A DNA stretch of 64,000 nucleotides. Origin: Frankia alni ACN14a (lineage in GTDB: Bacteria; Actinomycetota; Actinomycetes; Frankiales; Frankiaceae). Positions 8,715 to 17,630 of this stretch are shown one piece after another. Below the pieces are notes generated by a model that did no database searches, was not told the origin of the DNA, and saw nothing but the letters and a program-made list of their open reading frames with translations. The stretch spans positions 6,008,962 to 6,072,961 of the forward strand of contig NC_008278.1 in the NCBI RefSeq assembly GCF_000058485.1. Reading direction: 5' to 3'. The stretch's first letter is position 1, and every line of letters begins with the position of its first letter. Both the position numbers and the translations under genes were made by a program.

Positions 8715-9584
8715 GTGGCCGAGTTCGACAACCCGCGCCCGGCCGACGAGCTCGGCGGGGGTGCCCGGGCGTCCCGACCCGACGCGGGTCAACCCGCCGC
8801 CGATACTCCCCCGCTCCAGTCCGACCGGCCCACTGCCACCCCGCGCGAGGGAGTCGAACGCAAGGCAGCGCTCCTCGACCGCCGCGCCACCGAGGCCCCC
8901 GCACACGACCGGCCCGCACCTGCCATCACCGCCGCCGAACGGAAGGCGGCGTTACTCGAAGCCCGCGCCGCCGGCGTGGACCGGCCCGCGCCCGACGAAT
9001 CCGCCAGGCCGTCCACCGACGCTCCCCGCGCCACCACCGACCCCGAACGCAAGGCCGCCCTCCTCGACAGCCGCGCCACCAGACGACTGCCAGACGGACC
9101 ACCTACCCGCCCCGCGGACGCACCCGCCCGGCCCGAGATCAGCGAGAAGGTGTTCCAGCACATCCTGCACGGCGAGTGGAACAGGCGCGGCCGCCCCGTC
9201 GGCTTCCACAGCGCCCCCGACGGCCATCCCCCACCCGACCGCCGCATCACCTCGGTGGAAGACCGGAAACCAGACGGCACCTACCATGCCGACGTCGAGT
9301 TTCGCCATCCGACCACCGGAGAGTGGAGGAGGAAGGACGTTCCGGAGCACACCATGTTCCCGAACCAGTGGCCGGAACAGAAGGTGCGCGATGCGGTGCA
9401 AACAACCTACGAGAAGATCTACGATGACGTCATCGAGCCGCGACTGAGAAACAACGAAGAAATTCCCAAGAAGGCACTGCGAGACAGGTACGACGGTGTG
9501 CTGATACAGCTCTATGTAAGCCCAAGTGGAGAACTCAGGACTGCATTCCCGATCCAGAAGTCCGACCCTGGGGAGCATCGATGA
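8715..9584 (+). CDS. EndoU-type nuclease toxin with ERKAALL repeats
   Basis: The 289-residue protein has two parts. Residues 1-140 are proline/alanine-rich and contain three copies of ERKAALL(D/E)xRA spaced about 30 residues apart. Residues 145-285 look like the bacterial EndoU RNase module of polymorphic toxins: EKVFQHILHGEW, then PVGFHSAPDG, which would give the two active-site histidines, then a conserved DVEFRHP and a C-terminal YDGVLIQLY strand. No signal peptide, WXG100, PAAR or other trafficking domain is visible. The stop overlaps the next gene by 4 bp, the usual toxin-immunity arrangement. It starts with GTG. The EndoU call is from motif pattern and could be challenged by a profile search. 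Confidence 0.68.
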   Translation: MAEFDNPRPADELGGGARASRPDAGQPAADTPPLQSDRPTATPREGVERKAALLDRRATEAPAHDRPAPAITAAERKAALLEARAAGVDRPAPDESARPSTDAPRATTDPERKAALLDSRATRRLPDGPPTRPADAPARPEISEKVFQHILHGEWNRRGRPVGFHSAPDGHPPPDRRITSVEDRKPDGTYHADVEFRHPTTGEWRRKDVPEHTMFPNQWPEQKVRDAVQTTYEKIYDDVIEPRLRNNEEIPKKALRDRYDGVLIQLYVSPSGELRTAFPIQKSDPGEHR

Positions 9585-9931
9585 GCAGATGGACGTTCCG
9601 GCGCGACGCAGACCAGAATTTGGAGATAGCCGAACCCCCGCTCGACCGAAATACCGAGGCTGCCGTCCTCGATTTCCTGGAAAGCGACGTCGGCCCATAC
9701 CCGACGGACATCGAAAGATACGTGCGACGATGGCGGAGAGTTCGCACGGGCGAATTGAACGCTGCCCTGGGGAACGGCACCGTGCAGGAGATTGAGGGGG
9801 ATCGGGTGCTGTTGGAGTCGTTGTACGAGCAGTGGGAGTCGGTGTATTTCACGATCGCGGAGTTCGAGGAGCTGCTGGACGACTATGCGGCGTTCCTCGA
9901 CTCCCGGAGCCGGCCCGGCGCCGACGGGTGA
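9581..9931 (+). CDS. Candidate immunity protein for the EndoU toxin
   Basis: A 116-residue acidic, helical protein (SLYEQWESVYFTIAEFEELLDDY near the C-terminus, core WESVYFTIAEFEELLDD). No family is recognised. Its ATG overlaps the toxin stop as ATGA, so the pair is co-translated, which is the main reason to call it an immunity protein. Size and acidic charge fit neutralisation of a basic nuclease. The segment is less GC-rich than its neighbours around 9520-9700, which hints at horizontal acquisition of the pair. Confidence 0.6.
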   Translation: MSRWTFRRDADQNLEIAEPPLDRNTEAAVLDFLESDVGPYPTDIERYVRRWRRVRTGELNAALGNGTVQEIEGDRVLLESLYEQWESVYFTIAEFEELLDDYAAFLDSRSRPGADG

Positions 9932-9932
9932 G

Positions 9933-9984
9933 CGGTTCCGCGGAACCGTCGTCGGGTAGGCCGTCGAGCGGTTCCGCGGAACCG
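9933..9984. repeat. Two copies of a 16-bp palindrome in a convergent gap
   Basis: CGGTTCCGCGGAACCG occurs at 9933-9948 and 9969-9984, between the immunity gene (+) and the TmrB-like gene (-), which converge. The perfect dyad could act as a two-way transcription stop. The same core recurs at 28522-28537 and, with a one-base change at each flank, at 57696-57711. Confidence 0.8.
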
Positions 9985-10039
9985 TCGGCGAGCGCCGGAC
10001 GACGAGCGAGGGGTTGGACCACCAGCACGGGCCGAACCG

Positions 10040-10702
10040 TCAGCGGGGTAGGCCGACAAGTTCGTCGAAGCGGATGTGGCGGAGTTGCACGCCGAGGCGG
10101 CGGGCCTGGCGGCGGACCGGGCCGGCGGGGTCGGGGGCGAACGCCAGGCCGGCGTCGGCGGCGATGTTCGCGGCTACGGCGCCGATCGGCATGCCGTCGG
10201 TGGACAGGTGGCGGGCGAATTCCGGAGCCCGGAGCGCGGCAAGGGAACGGTCGGCCTGGGTCGCGGCGAAGCTGCGGGCGGTCTCTCCGCGGGAGCGGAT
10301 GCGCCGTAGCAGGACGGCTCGGTCGGCGAGCAGCGTCACGTGCCGCACCTCGTGGCCGGCGCCGCGCAGCGGGTCGACAAACGCGGCCAGCAGGCCGGGG
10401 TCCAGCACCGTCATCGGCACGACGACCGGCCCGTCGCCGGCATCGAGCACAGTACCGAGCATCTCGACGACGCCGTCCCGCCACAGGGGCATCTCGCGAA
10501 AGTCGCCGCGCAGCGACGCGGGCAGCATCCGGCGCAGCGCGAAACCGAGGTGCTCCGGGTCGCAGACAAAGGAGCCGGCCAACCCACGGTGCAGTTCGTA
10601 GGCCACCTGCGTCTTACCGATGCCATTGGGTCCGTTGAGCCATATCAGCACCCGGAAGACGATATCAGCGCCAGGACCGACCTTCGAGTGCCATCCCCGC
10701 AT
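10040..10702 (-). CDS. TmrB-like P-loop ATP-binding protein (tunicamycin-resistance family)
   Basis: The 220-residue product opens, after a short leader, with VLIWLNGPNGIGKTQVAYEL, in which GPNGIGKT is the Walker A loop, followed by a CDPEHLGFALRRM segment. This order closely tracks Bacillus TmrB (IIWLNG, GKTQ, ELHRRL, DPEKMGFALR), as do VVVPMTVLDP, HVTLLAD and the C-terminal QLRHIRFDELV. TmrB confers tunicamycin tolerance, by a mechanism thought to involve binding the drug. ATG at 10702 is chosen for the GGGAGGG three bases farther upstream; the open frame continues 39 codons upstream without homology. The gene may instead be an uncharacterised small-molecule kinase of the same fold. Confidence 0.72.
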   Translation of the reverse strand: MRGWHSKVGPGADIVFRVLIWLNGPNGIGKTQVAYELHRGLAGSFVCDPEHLGFALRRMLPASLRGDFREMPLWRDGVVEMLGTVLDAGDGPVVVPMTVLDPGLLAAFVDPLRGAGHEVRHVTLLADRAVLLRRIRSRGETARSFAATQADRSLAALRAPEFARHLSTDGMPIGAVAANIAADAGLAFAPDPAGPVRRQARRLGVQLRHIRFDELVGLPR

Positions 10703-11047
10703 CGGCCCTCCCGCACCGGCGGATACGGGATACGCGAAGCGCCGGCAGCCGCTGCCAAAAGGGCCGATCCGGCGGCGGCCGGGCCGAAGACGGACCAACA
10801 CCGCGTCGCCGAACGCCACGCGTCAAGTGTCCGCTTCAGCGGCAGCGGCAGCGGCCGGCCCTACGCTTCGGGCCGGTGACCGGAAACCGTCATCGCCGCG
10901 GCCTCACAGGTCGGCGACGAACCGGGCGGTGGTTCACGGACCGCCGTTCGCGGAAAACGGGGTAATCCCGCCACCTCACCTCACGGCCTGACGCCGCCCG
11001 GCGATCGGCCCTGTTCTGCTCCGACTTTCGGCAAGGAGACTCCACGA
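10703..11047. other. Intergenic region without a gene
   Basis: This 345-bp gap separates the divergent TmrB-like and CocE/NonD genes. No coding frame here is convincing. It must hold both promoters. A short GGCAGC-type triplet run lies near 10841-10856. AAGGAG for the hydrolase gene is at about 11033-11038. Confidence 0.6.
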
Positions 11048-12733
11048 GTGGCCACCAGCCCCCAGCGAACGACCGTCTTCGATTTCGCCCCCCAGGACCG
11101 ATCCCTGCTCGACGCCCAGAACCGGGCGTTGGAGAACCTGGACCGCGGTGACTTCCGGGAGCTTCCGCCCGCGACCGCCGGCAAGTTCCAGCAACTCCAG
11201 GGCGCCGGAACGTTCGCGTCCGTCCGCATTCCCGGCGCGGACCCGGACGTCCAGCTCGACGCCGGCGTGTTCGTCCCGCTCGGTGCCGGTCAGCACCCGG
11301 TCGTCGTCCTACCCGCGCCGCTGGCCCCCACCGGGTGGCGCTCCTACCCCGGGCTGCTCGTGAACTTCGCGATCCGGGGCTATCTGGCCGTCGCGTACAG
11401 CGAGCGAGGACTGGCCGACTCCACCGGGAAGATCGACGTGGCCGGGCCGCGGGACCGGGCGGACGGTTCCGCCGTCATCGACTGGGTCCTGGAGAACCAC
11501 GCCGACCGGGTGAACCCGGATCAGATCGCGTTCGCCGGGTCGTCCTACGGCGCCGGCCAGAGCCTGATCATCGCCGCGCACGACGACCGGGTGAAGGCCG
11601 TCGCCGCGCAGAGCGCGTGGGCGGATCTCACCCGCTCGCTGTACGAGAACGAGACCCGGCACATCGCGGCCTTCGAGGCCCTCGCGGCGCTGTTCGGCGA
11701 GGATCGGCTCTCCGACGAGACGCGGCAGATCTTCGAGGATTTCCGCGCCAACAAGAACATCAAGAACCTGATCGACTTCGGCGCCATCCGCTCGCCGATC
11801 AGCTACGTCGAGCGGCTGAACTCCCGGCAGGTGCCGGTCTTCCTCGGGACCTACTGGCACGAGACGATCTTCTCCGTGCCGGCCGTCGTCGAGTTCTTCA
11901 ACGAGCTCAGGGGCCCGCGCCGGCTGCTGGTGCAGATCGGCGACCACGGCGGCGACGAGATCCTGGGCTTCCTCGGCGGCTGGAGCCGGCCGACCGCGAC
12001 GACCTTCCGCTGGCTGGACCATCACCTCCAGGGCAAGGACAACGGCGTCGGCCAGGACGGCAACGTCCACACCGAGTACATGCACAACCTGTTCGACCTG
12101 CGGAAGTCCAACGACTGGCAGTCGTACGTCCAGCCGACCCGGCGGTTCTACCTCGACCAGCCGCGGGGCGGCGCCACCGACGGCGTCCTGGCGTCCCGGC
12201 CGGCCACCGGGTGGACGACGACCATCCAAGCGGGTGTCGACACTCCCGCGCACGTCGCCGAAGCGCTCGTCCAGACCGGCGTCCTGGAGCGGCTCGGCGC
12301 CCCCGCGATCTACGACACGGCGTCGATCTCGCGGCGGGACGCGGCCGTCTGGGTCACCGAGCCGCTGGTCGCGCAGAGCCAGCTCACCGGGAACGTCCGG
12401 CTGCACCTGACGGTCCGCCCGTCCGCGGCGACGGCGACGATCGTGACCCACCTGTTCGACGTCGACCCGGGCCGCGCCAAGGGCAAGATCATCACCAGTG
12501 CGCCGTACACGCTGCTCAACGACCGCGAGGGCGAGGCCCGCGCGATCGACGTCCAACTTCAGCCCGCGGACTACCGCATCCCCGCCGGCCACCAGCTCGC
12601 CCTCGTGATCGACACGAAGGACCGGCTCTTCGCCGACGCCACCGTCGACGGCAGCCAGGTCGAGATCGCCTCCCCGGACGGCGCCGCCTCCTACCTGGAG
12701 CTCCCGCTCGCCGACCTCCCCGACGCGGACTAG
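11048..12733 (+). CDS. CocE/NonD-type alpha/beta hydrolase
   Basis: The 561-residue protein matches the Xaa-Pro dipeptidyl-peptidase S15/CocE architecture. The N-terminal half is an alpha/beta-hydrolase with nucleophile elbow GSSYGAG near residue 165 and a YSERGLADSTG segment before it. The C-terminal half (QLTGNVRLHLTV, HLFDVDPG, PADYRIPAGHQLALVID) is the jelly-roll X-Pro C-terminal domain. Asp and His of the triad probably lie around 290-310 (IGDHGGDE). The substrate, an ester or a peptide, cannot be deduced. There is no signal peptide, so it is probably cytoplasmic. GTG start; AAGGAG lies about 10 bases upstream. Confidence 0.85.
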   Translation: MATSPQRTTVFDFAPQDRSLLDAQNRALENLDRGDFRELPPATAGKFQQLQGAGTFASVRIPGADPDVQLDAGVFVPLGAGQHPVVVLPAPLAPTGWRSYPGLLVNFAIRGYLAVAYSERGLADSTGKIDVAGPRDRADGSAVIDWVLENHADRVNPDQIAFAGSSYGAGQSLIIAAHDDRVKAVAAQSAWADLTRSLYENETRHIAAFEALAALFGEDRLSDETRQIFEDFRANKNIKNLIDFGAIRSPISYVERLNSRQVPVFLGTYWHETIFSVPAVVEFFNELRGPRRLLVQIGDHGGDEILGFLGGWSRPTATTFRWLDHHLQGKDNGVGQDGNVHTEYMHNLFDLRKSNDWQSYVQPTRRFYLDQPRGGATDGVLASRPATGWTTTIQAGVDTPAHVAEALVQTGVLERLGAPAIYDTASISRRDAAVWVTEPLVAQSQLTGNVRLHLTVRPSAATATIVTHLFDVDPGRAKGKIITSAPYTLLNDREGEARAIDVQLQPADYRIPAGHQLALVIDTKDRLFADATVDGSQVEIASPDGAASYLELPLADLPDAD

Positions 12734-12784
12734 CCCTCCTGTTGCGCGGAACATGCGCCTGAGTCGGGGACGGGACGACGGCCG

Positions 12785-12812
12785 GGCCCGTGCGGTGGAC
12801 GCCGCACGGGCC
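12785..12812. terminator. GC-rich hairpin after the hydrolase gene
   Basis: GGCCCGTGCGG (12785-12795) and CCGCACGGGCC (12802-12812) form a perfect 11-bp stem with a 6-base loop, 50 bp past the hydrolase stop. No T-tract follows, as is common for stem-loop terminators in high-GC Actinobacteria. Confidence 0.6.
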
Positions 12813-12954
12813 TGATCCGTCCGCGACGATGGCGGCGACCGAACGGCGTTCGGCGGCCGGCCCCGCATCGCGGTACGGATCGGTGGGCCGCGGGCCCACC
12901 GGCGGCTAGGCTCGGCGCCTGCGCCCGCCGCCACCGGTTTGGAGACGTCCGTCG

Positions 12955-13884
12955 ATGAGCTCCGACGTTGTCCTCGACGCCCGGTTCACCCATGCGGTCT
13001 ACACGCGCGCCCAGGCGGCCCGCCACGTCGGCCTCGACCCGGACGACCTGCGTCGCACCGCGATGTGGACGGTCGCTCGGGCACGGGTCGGCAACCAGAT
13101 CGGCACGGCGCGCAACAACCCGCCACCGATCGTCACCTCACTTCGCCGCCCCTCCCCGCCGGAGCCGCGCATCCCGTTCATCGGCCTCGCCGAGGCCGTG
13201 GTGTACGCGGCCGTCCGGCAGGGGACAGCGCTGCCGCCGATCCTCGCCCACGGGGCACTGACCACCGTTCGGAAGAGCCTGGGCGGCGCGCACCCCCTGG
13301 CCACCAGGGCGTTCGTCACCGATGCGCTCGCCGTGCTGCGCACCTACGCCCAGCACGAGGACGCCGCCCCGGAGATCGTCCAGGCCGTGACCGCGCCCGC
13401 CCCATCGACCCCGCCGACTCCATCGAGCCCGCCAACCCCATCAATCCCGCCAACCCCGTCAACGCCGCCAACCGCGCCAAACCCGCCAACCGCGCCGGCA
13501 TCACCATCCGCGCGAGACCTGCCGGCGTCACCGGCCGCCCTACCCGCCGACGGGTCGGAGTTCGCGCTTCTCGTCGCCCGCGTGGCCGCCCACGTGGACT
13601 ATGGCGAGGACGGCTACATCCGCCGGATCCGACTACCCGGACACGCGACGGCGGACGTGATCGTCGACAGCGGAATCTCCGGCGGTCGGCCGTTCTTCGC
13701 CCGCGGCGGCCCGGCGGCGGACGTCGAGACGATCGTGCGGCAGTATCAGGGCGGGGTGCCGATCGGCGAGCTGGCCGACCGGCACGGCGTTCCCTCCGCC
13801 GAGATCGCCGAGCTGGCCGATCTCACCTGGCCGGACCCCGAAACACCCTCCATAGCCCCGCCCCCCGACGATCACCCTCGGTAG
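12955..13884 (+). CDS. DUF433 (antitoxin-like) protein with proline-rich linker
   Basis: The 309-residue protein has an N-terminal segment (residues 10-60, YTRAQAARHVGLDPDDLRR) that looks like a helix-turn-helix of MerR or excisionase type. A proline/serine/threonine linker follows (about 145-190, built from PPTPS units). The C-terminal domain (VIVDSGISGGRPFFARGG then GGVPIGELADRHGVP) is the DUF433 fold found in VapB45-like antitoxins. No toxin partner of the Mut7-C/VapC45 type is adjacent; the next gene is a helicase-associated protein on the same strand, 171 bp away. Possibly a DNA-binding regulator. Confidence 0.7.
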   Translation: MSSDVVLDARFTHAVYTRAQAARHVGLDPDDLRRTAMWTVARARVGNQIGTARNNPPPIVTSLRRPSPPEPRIPFIGLAEAVVYAAVRQGTALPPILAHGALTTVRKSLGGAHPLATRAFVTDALAVLRTYAQHEDAAPEIVQAVTAPAPSTPPTPSSPPTPSIPPTPSTPPTAPNPPTAPASPSARDLPASPAALPADGSEFALLVARVAAHVDYGEDGYIRRIRLPGHATADVIVDSGISGGRPFFARGGPAADVETIVRQYQGGVPIGELADRHGVPSAEIAELADLTWPDPETPSIAPPPDDHPR

Positions 13885-14055
13885 TAGGCATCGCGAGCGG
13901 CGACGGCGAGGAGCCGTCCGACGGTTCGTCCGCGTCACGACCTCGGCGATGTGGCGACCACTTCGCCGGGGTCGGCGTGCTCTCTCGGCGGGCGCCGTTG
14001 TCCCTGTGTGAACGCTTGCCGACTGACGGAGGGTGCGTCAGGCCCGGCGGTAACA

Positions 14056-16557
14056 ATGGTCTCGATGTCCTCCACGCCGTCCTTCGCCACGTATCTCGCC
14101 GGTCTCGACCCGGTGGAGCTGGGTGCCGTGCTGCGCGCCCGCCCCGACGTCCTGGTCGAGCCGCAGCCCCGCGGCTTCGACCAGCTCGCCCAGCGGCTGA
14201 CCGACGAACGCTCGTTGAGCCGGGCGCTCACCGAGCTCGACCGCGACAGCCTGGAGGTAGGTGTCGCGGTCGCCCTGCTGCCTGGCCCGGTGACGGCCGA
14301 CCGTCTCGCGGACCTGCTGGACGTGCCCCGCGAGGCCGTGCGCGCGGTGGTGGACGGTCTGTTCGCCCGCGGCCTGGCCTGGCCCGCCCCTGCGTCGGCG
14401 GCCGGCGTCGAAGGCGGCGAGGGCACTCCCGGCGAGCCGGTCATCCACCTCCTACCGCCGCTGCGCCTCCACTGGTCGGAACCGTTCACCGAGATCGAGA
14501 CCGCGACGCGGCTCGCCAGCGCCGCGCTCGTCGAGGACGTGCGGACGGCGGTGCGCGCGCTCGGCAGGGATCCGGCGGGGCTGCGCAAGCCCGAGCTCGC
14601 GGCGCTGTTCGCCCGCCTGCTGGCCGATCCCGCGCGGGTGGCGGGCCTCGTCGCCGGGCTCCCGGCGCCGGCGCGGGAGCTGCTGACGGACCTGTGGACG
14701 GCGCTCGACGAGGAACTCCCGTTCGTCGTCATGCTGGCCGAGCGGGAGCAGCGCGCCGGGCCGGCCGCCGTGCGGGCCCTGATCCGCGCTGGCCTCATGC
14801 TGCCGGTCCGAGGCCTGCCAGAGCTGCCCCGCGAGGTAGCCGTCGCCGCCTGGATCACCGAGCATCGCCGCACCCTGACCGGCCCGCCGGACATCCCCCG
14901 CCCGGCGGCGGATCCCGCCGGAGTGCGATCCAGTGCGCAGGCCGCGGCGCAGGACGCCGTCCGCACCGTCGCCGCGCTGCTCGACGAGGCGGCGGCCGTG
15001 CCGATCGCGGCGCTCAAGCGCGGCGGGATCGGCGGGCGGGAACGGCTGCGGCTGGCCAAACGGCTGTCGCTGCCGCCGGCGGACCTGCCGGTGTGGATCG
15101 ATCTGACGGCGACCGCGGGCCTGCTGATCCACGACGCGGCCGGCTACGTGCCGGGACCGGAGTTCGCCGCCTGGCGGGAGGCCCCGCCGAGCCGGCAGTG
15201 GGCCCCGCTCGCACTGGCCTGGTACGTCCAGGAGCACGCCCCGTCGGGCCGGGAGCTCGACGACGAGCGGGACATCGCCCCGCCGTTGCCGATCGAATCC
15301 GATGCCGGCCTGCTGCGCGGGAACCTGCTGCGCGCCGCCGACGGCGGCCGCTCGGTGCGGCTGACCGCCGAGAACATCGACTGGTTCTTCCCGCTGGACG
15401 GCTACCCGGACTCCCTGCGGACGGCCGTGATGACGGCGACCATCCGCGAGGCCGAGCTGCTCGGCGTCGTGGCCGTCGACGTCCTGTCCGAGCTGGGCGA
15501 GGCGCTGCTGACCAGCACCGCCGACCTGGCCGACCTCGCCGGCCCCGCCGGCGCCTTCCCGTCGTACCGCGCCCTCACCGCAGCGATCACCCTGGCCGCG
15601 TCGGCCCTCGGCGACCGCTGTGCCGAGCTGCTGCCCGAGTCCAGGCCCAGCCTGATCCTCCAGTCCGACCTCACCGCCGTCGTCTCCGGCCCGCCGACCG
15701 CGGCGATGGCCCAGGTGCTGCGCGCCACCGCCGACCCCGAATCCCGCGGCGCCGCCGGGACCTGGCGGTTCACCCCCGCGTCCGTCCGCGCGGCGTTCGA
15801 CGCCGGCTGGTCGGCCGACGAGCTGCTCGACGAGCTGCGCGCCATGGCCGACCACACGCTGCCCCAGGCCCTGGAATACCTCGTCGCCGACGTCGCCCGC
15901 CGCCACGGCCACGTCCGGGTCCGCGGCCTGCGCAGCGCCATCCTCGGCGACGAGCCGACGACCACCGAGCTGCTGCACACCCGCGTCCTCGCCAAGCTGC
16001 ACCTGGCCCGGCTCGCCCCCACCGTCCTGTCCAGCCCCGAGGACCCCGACACCGTCCTCGCCGAACTGCGCCGCGCCGGCTTCTACCCCGTCGCCGAGGA
16101 CGCCACCGGCACCGTCATCGTCCCGTCGTCCGGCCGCTCGCCGGCAGGGCCTCCGCCGCGCCGCCAGAAGGCCGCCGCCGGCCGACAACCCTCGACCGCG
16201 TCACCCGGCCGGACCCGGGCCGCCGACGACGCACCCCGCCGCGTGACGCCGGAGGAGCTCGTCGCCCGCCTGCGCACCGGCGCCGACGAGAGCGTGCCCC
16301 CGCCGAGCCCCCTGGTCCGCGAGCTCGCCGGCCTCAACGACCGCCTGAACGACAGCGAACTCGCCCTACTCGCCGAGGCCGTCGAGTCCCGCGGCGACGT
16401 GGTGATCACCTACCGCGACAAGAACGGCAAGCGCACGGTCCGCCGCATCACCATCAACGCCATGTTCGGCCGCTGGCTCGACGCCTGGTGCCACCTCCGC
16501 AACGACGACCGCGAATTCGCCGTCGCCAACATCCAGTCCATCTCCCCCGCCGGCTGA
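14056..16557 (+). CDS. Helicase-associated (XPB-like, Helicase_C_3) domain protein
   Basis: An 833-residue protein of a conserved actinobacterial family. The N-terminal part (FATYLAGLDPVELGAVL, LVEPQPRGFDQLAQRL) is a winged-helix-like region. The middle (SLILQSDLTAVVSGPP, FTPASVRAAFDAGW, DELLDELRAMADHTLPQALEYLV) is the XPB/Ssl2 N-terminal-like domain that Pfam calls Helicase_C_3. The C-terminus has VVITYRDKNGKRTVRRI, typical of a WYL-like or small beta-domain end. No Walker motifs are present, so it is not itself a helicase; in known genomes it sits near an XPB helicase. ATG at 14056 (MVSMSSTPSF) is preferred over the longer frame from 13951. ATG 14065 is also possible. Confidence 0.82.
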   Translation: MVSMSSTPSFATYLAGLDPVELGAVLRARPDVLVEPQPRGFDQLAQRLTDERSLSRALTELDRDSLEVGVAVALLPGPVTADRLADLLDVPREAVRAVVDGLFARGLAWPAPASAAGVEGGEGTPGEPVIHLLPPLRLHWSEPFTEIETATRLASAALVEDVRTAVRALGRDPAGLRKPELAALFARLLADPARVAGLVAGLPAPARELLTDLWTALDEELPFVVMLAEREQRAGPAAVRALIRAGLMLPVRGLPELPREVAVAAWITEHRRTLTGPPDIPRPAADPAGVRSSAQAAAQDAVRTVAALLDEAAAVPIAALKRGGIGGRERLRLAKRLSLPPADLPVWIDLTATAGLLIHDAAGYVPGPEFAAWREAPPSRQWAPLALAWYVQEHAPSGRELDDERDIAPPLPIESDAGLLRGNLLRAADGGRSVRLTAENIDWFFPLDGYPDSLRTAVMTATIREAELLGVVAVDVLSELGEALLTSTADLADLAGPAGAFPSYRALTAAITLAASALGDRCAELLPESRPSLILQSDLTAVVSGPPTAAMAQVLRATADPESRGAAGTWRFTPASVRAAFDAGWSADELLDELRAMADHTLPQALEYLVADVARRHGHVRVRGLRSAILGDEPTTTELLHTRVLAKLHLARLAPTVLSSPEDPDTVLAELRRAGFYPVAEDATGTVIVPSSGRSPAGPPPRRQKAAAGRQPSTASPGRTRAADDAPRRVTPEELVARLRTGADESVPPPSPLVRELAGLNDRLNDSELALLAEAVESRGDVVITYRDKNGKRTVRRITINAMFGRWLDAWCHLRNDDREFAVANIQSISPAG

Positions 16558-16802
16558 CCCGGCCGTCGCGGCGCGCTGAAGCGCATTGCGGTACGTCCCG
16601 CACGATCCGCAGGCTCAGACCGTGCACAACGCACCGCAATCCGCCCTGCCCCGGCAGCAAGGCGGTCAACTCGGCACACACGCCCAGCCGCCCGCACCGT
16701 CCGACCGGACACCGGCGAGCTCCGCCAGATTCTCGCCGAGTTACGACCTCCAGAGATGACCACCGACACGGCCAGGTCGCTTTCCGCCCCGCACAGGGCG
16801 AG

Positions 16803-16897
16803 ATTGCGATCCCTCCAGGAATGATCAGCGACGTTAGGAAGCCTGAAATCCTGCGCAGAGAGAATCAGTTGCGATCCCTCCAGGGATGATCAGCGAC
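16803..16897 (-). CRISPR. CRISPR array 1, remnant with two repeats
   Basis: Two copies of the 30-bp repeat, read on the minus strand, lie at 16868-16897 (exact) and 16803-16832 (two changes), with one 35-bp spacer at 16833-16867. Minus-strand transcription is inferred from the leader lying on the right. The repeat begins GTCGCTGATCATCCC and ends GGGATCGCAAC, the same as in the large array after cas2. Confidence 0.92.
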
Positions 16898-17000
16898 CCC
16901 ATAGTAAAGGTGCAGGTCAAGGGCGGTGCGGATCGGGTGTCAGACGGCGATCTTGCAGCGGTCCGGCGGTAATGCAACCGCGCAGGTCAGAGCCATGATC
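16898..17000 (-). promoter_or_regulatory. CRISPR leader copy 1
   Basis: About 100 bp abutting the last repeat of array 1 match the other three leaders in this window. Shared blocks include AAAGGTGCAGGT, GCGATCTTGCAGCGGTCCGG and GCGCAGGTCAGAGCCATG. Conservation beside every array indicates the leader/promoter that drives pre-crRNA synthesis and marks the integration site. Confidence 0.85.
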
Positions 17001-17002
17001 CG

Positions 17003-17430
17003 GAGCGGGAGTCCTGAAGCATTCGGGAAGTGCCCGGTTCGCTCGGATGCGTCATCACAGTGAATACCGGAGGTACTCGTCCAGGGCCTACCGCCGAAAG
17101 CCGACGATTTCACGGCCCGCCGCCGCGTTTCCTGACCGGCGAACTCGAGGGCTCCGGATGAGTGCCTGAGCGACGTCGAGCTGGCCCTCCTGGGCTGCGT
17201 CGTCGAAGCTCGCGACAACGGTCATGGCCTGGCGGAGCCGTCACATTGCTACCGTCTGGGACGTCAGCCCGCTCCCCCGCCGGCTGATCCACGGCAGAAC
17301 CTCACATCATCGCTCGCTGCGACGTCTGCGCGTCCGCCTGGGCGTTCGTCTGGACGTCTGACTGGGCGGCACTCGCGACGGCGGTAGCCGCGCGGAGGAA
17401 GGCGGCGACGGCCGGCGAGCGGGAGTCCTG
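17003..17430. repeat. 14-bp direct repeats flanking a 400-bp segment
   Basis: GAGCGGGAGTCCTG occurs at 17003-17016 and 17417-17430. The second copy runs straight into the damaged repeat of array 2. This looks like a recombination or duplication scar between the leader of array 1 and array 2. Confidence 0.6.
17141..17289 (+). pseudogene. Decayed 3' fragment of the helicase-associated gene
   Basis: Translation around 17164-17220 gives LSDVELALLGCVVEARDNG, which parallels LNDSELALLAEAVESRGDV near the C-terminus of the intact gene at 14056-16557. The end CTCCCCCGCCGGCTGA (17271 onward) matches the intact gene's last codons and stop. Between the two the copy is shortened and out of frame. I read it as a duplicated, decayed tail of that gene carried along when the array/leader unit was copied. 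The alignment was made by eye. Confidence 0.5.
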
Positions 17431-17527
17431 TGCGGTCCCTCCAGGGATGATCAGCGACGCCTTGTCCTGGTCGACCTCCGGCCAGGACAAGAGCCGCGTG
17501 TTGCGATCCCTCCAGGTGATCAGCGAC
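17429..17527 (-). CRISPR. CRISPR array 2, remnant with two damaged repeats
   Basis: On the minus strand, the leader-proximal repeat (17500-17527) has lost two bases in the middle, and the distal one (17429-17458) differs at its end. They enclose a 41-bp spacer (17459-17499) containing a 10-bp perfect inverted repeat. Neither repeat is intact, so crRNA processing from this array is doubtful. Confidence 0.82.
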
Positions 17528-17630
17528 CCATGGTAAAGGTGCAGGTCAAGGATGGTGCGCACTGGGCACAAACCGGCGATCTTGCAGCGGATCGACGGTA
17601 GTGCAAGTGCGCAGGTCAGAGCCATGACTT
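17528..17630 (-). promoter_or_regulatory. CRISPR leader copy 2
   Basis: This region carries AAAGGTGCAGGTCAAGG, GCGATCTTGCAGCGG and GCGCAGGTCAGAGCCATGA in the same order and spacing as the other leaders, with more substitutions in between. It adjoins array 2 directly. Confidence 0.82.

Noticed and set aside
12939-16889. 1316-residue plus-strand frame across the DUF433 and helicase-associated genes
   Set aside because: It is out of frame with both recognised proteins, is arginine/proline-rich and crosses the spacer between genes and into a CRISPR repeat.
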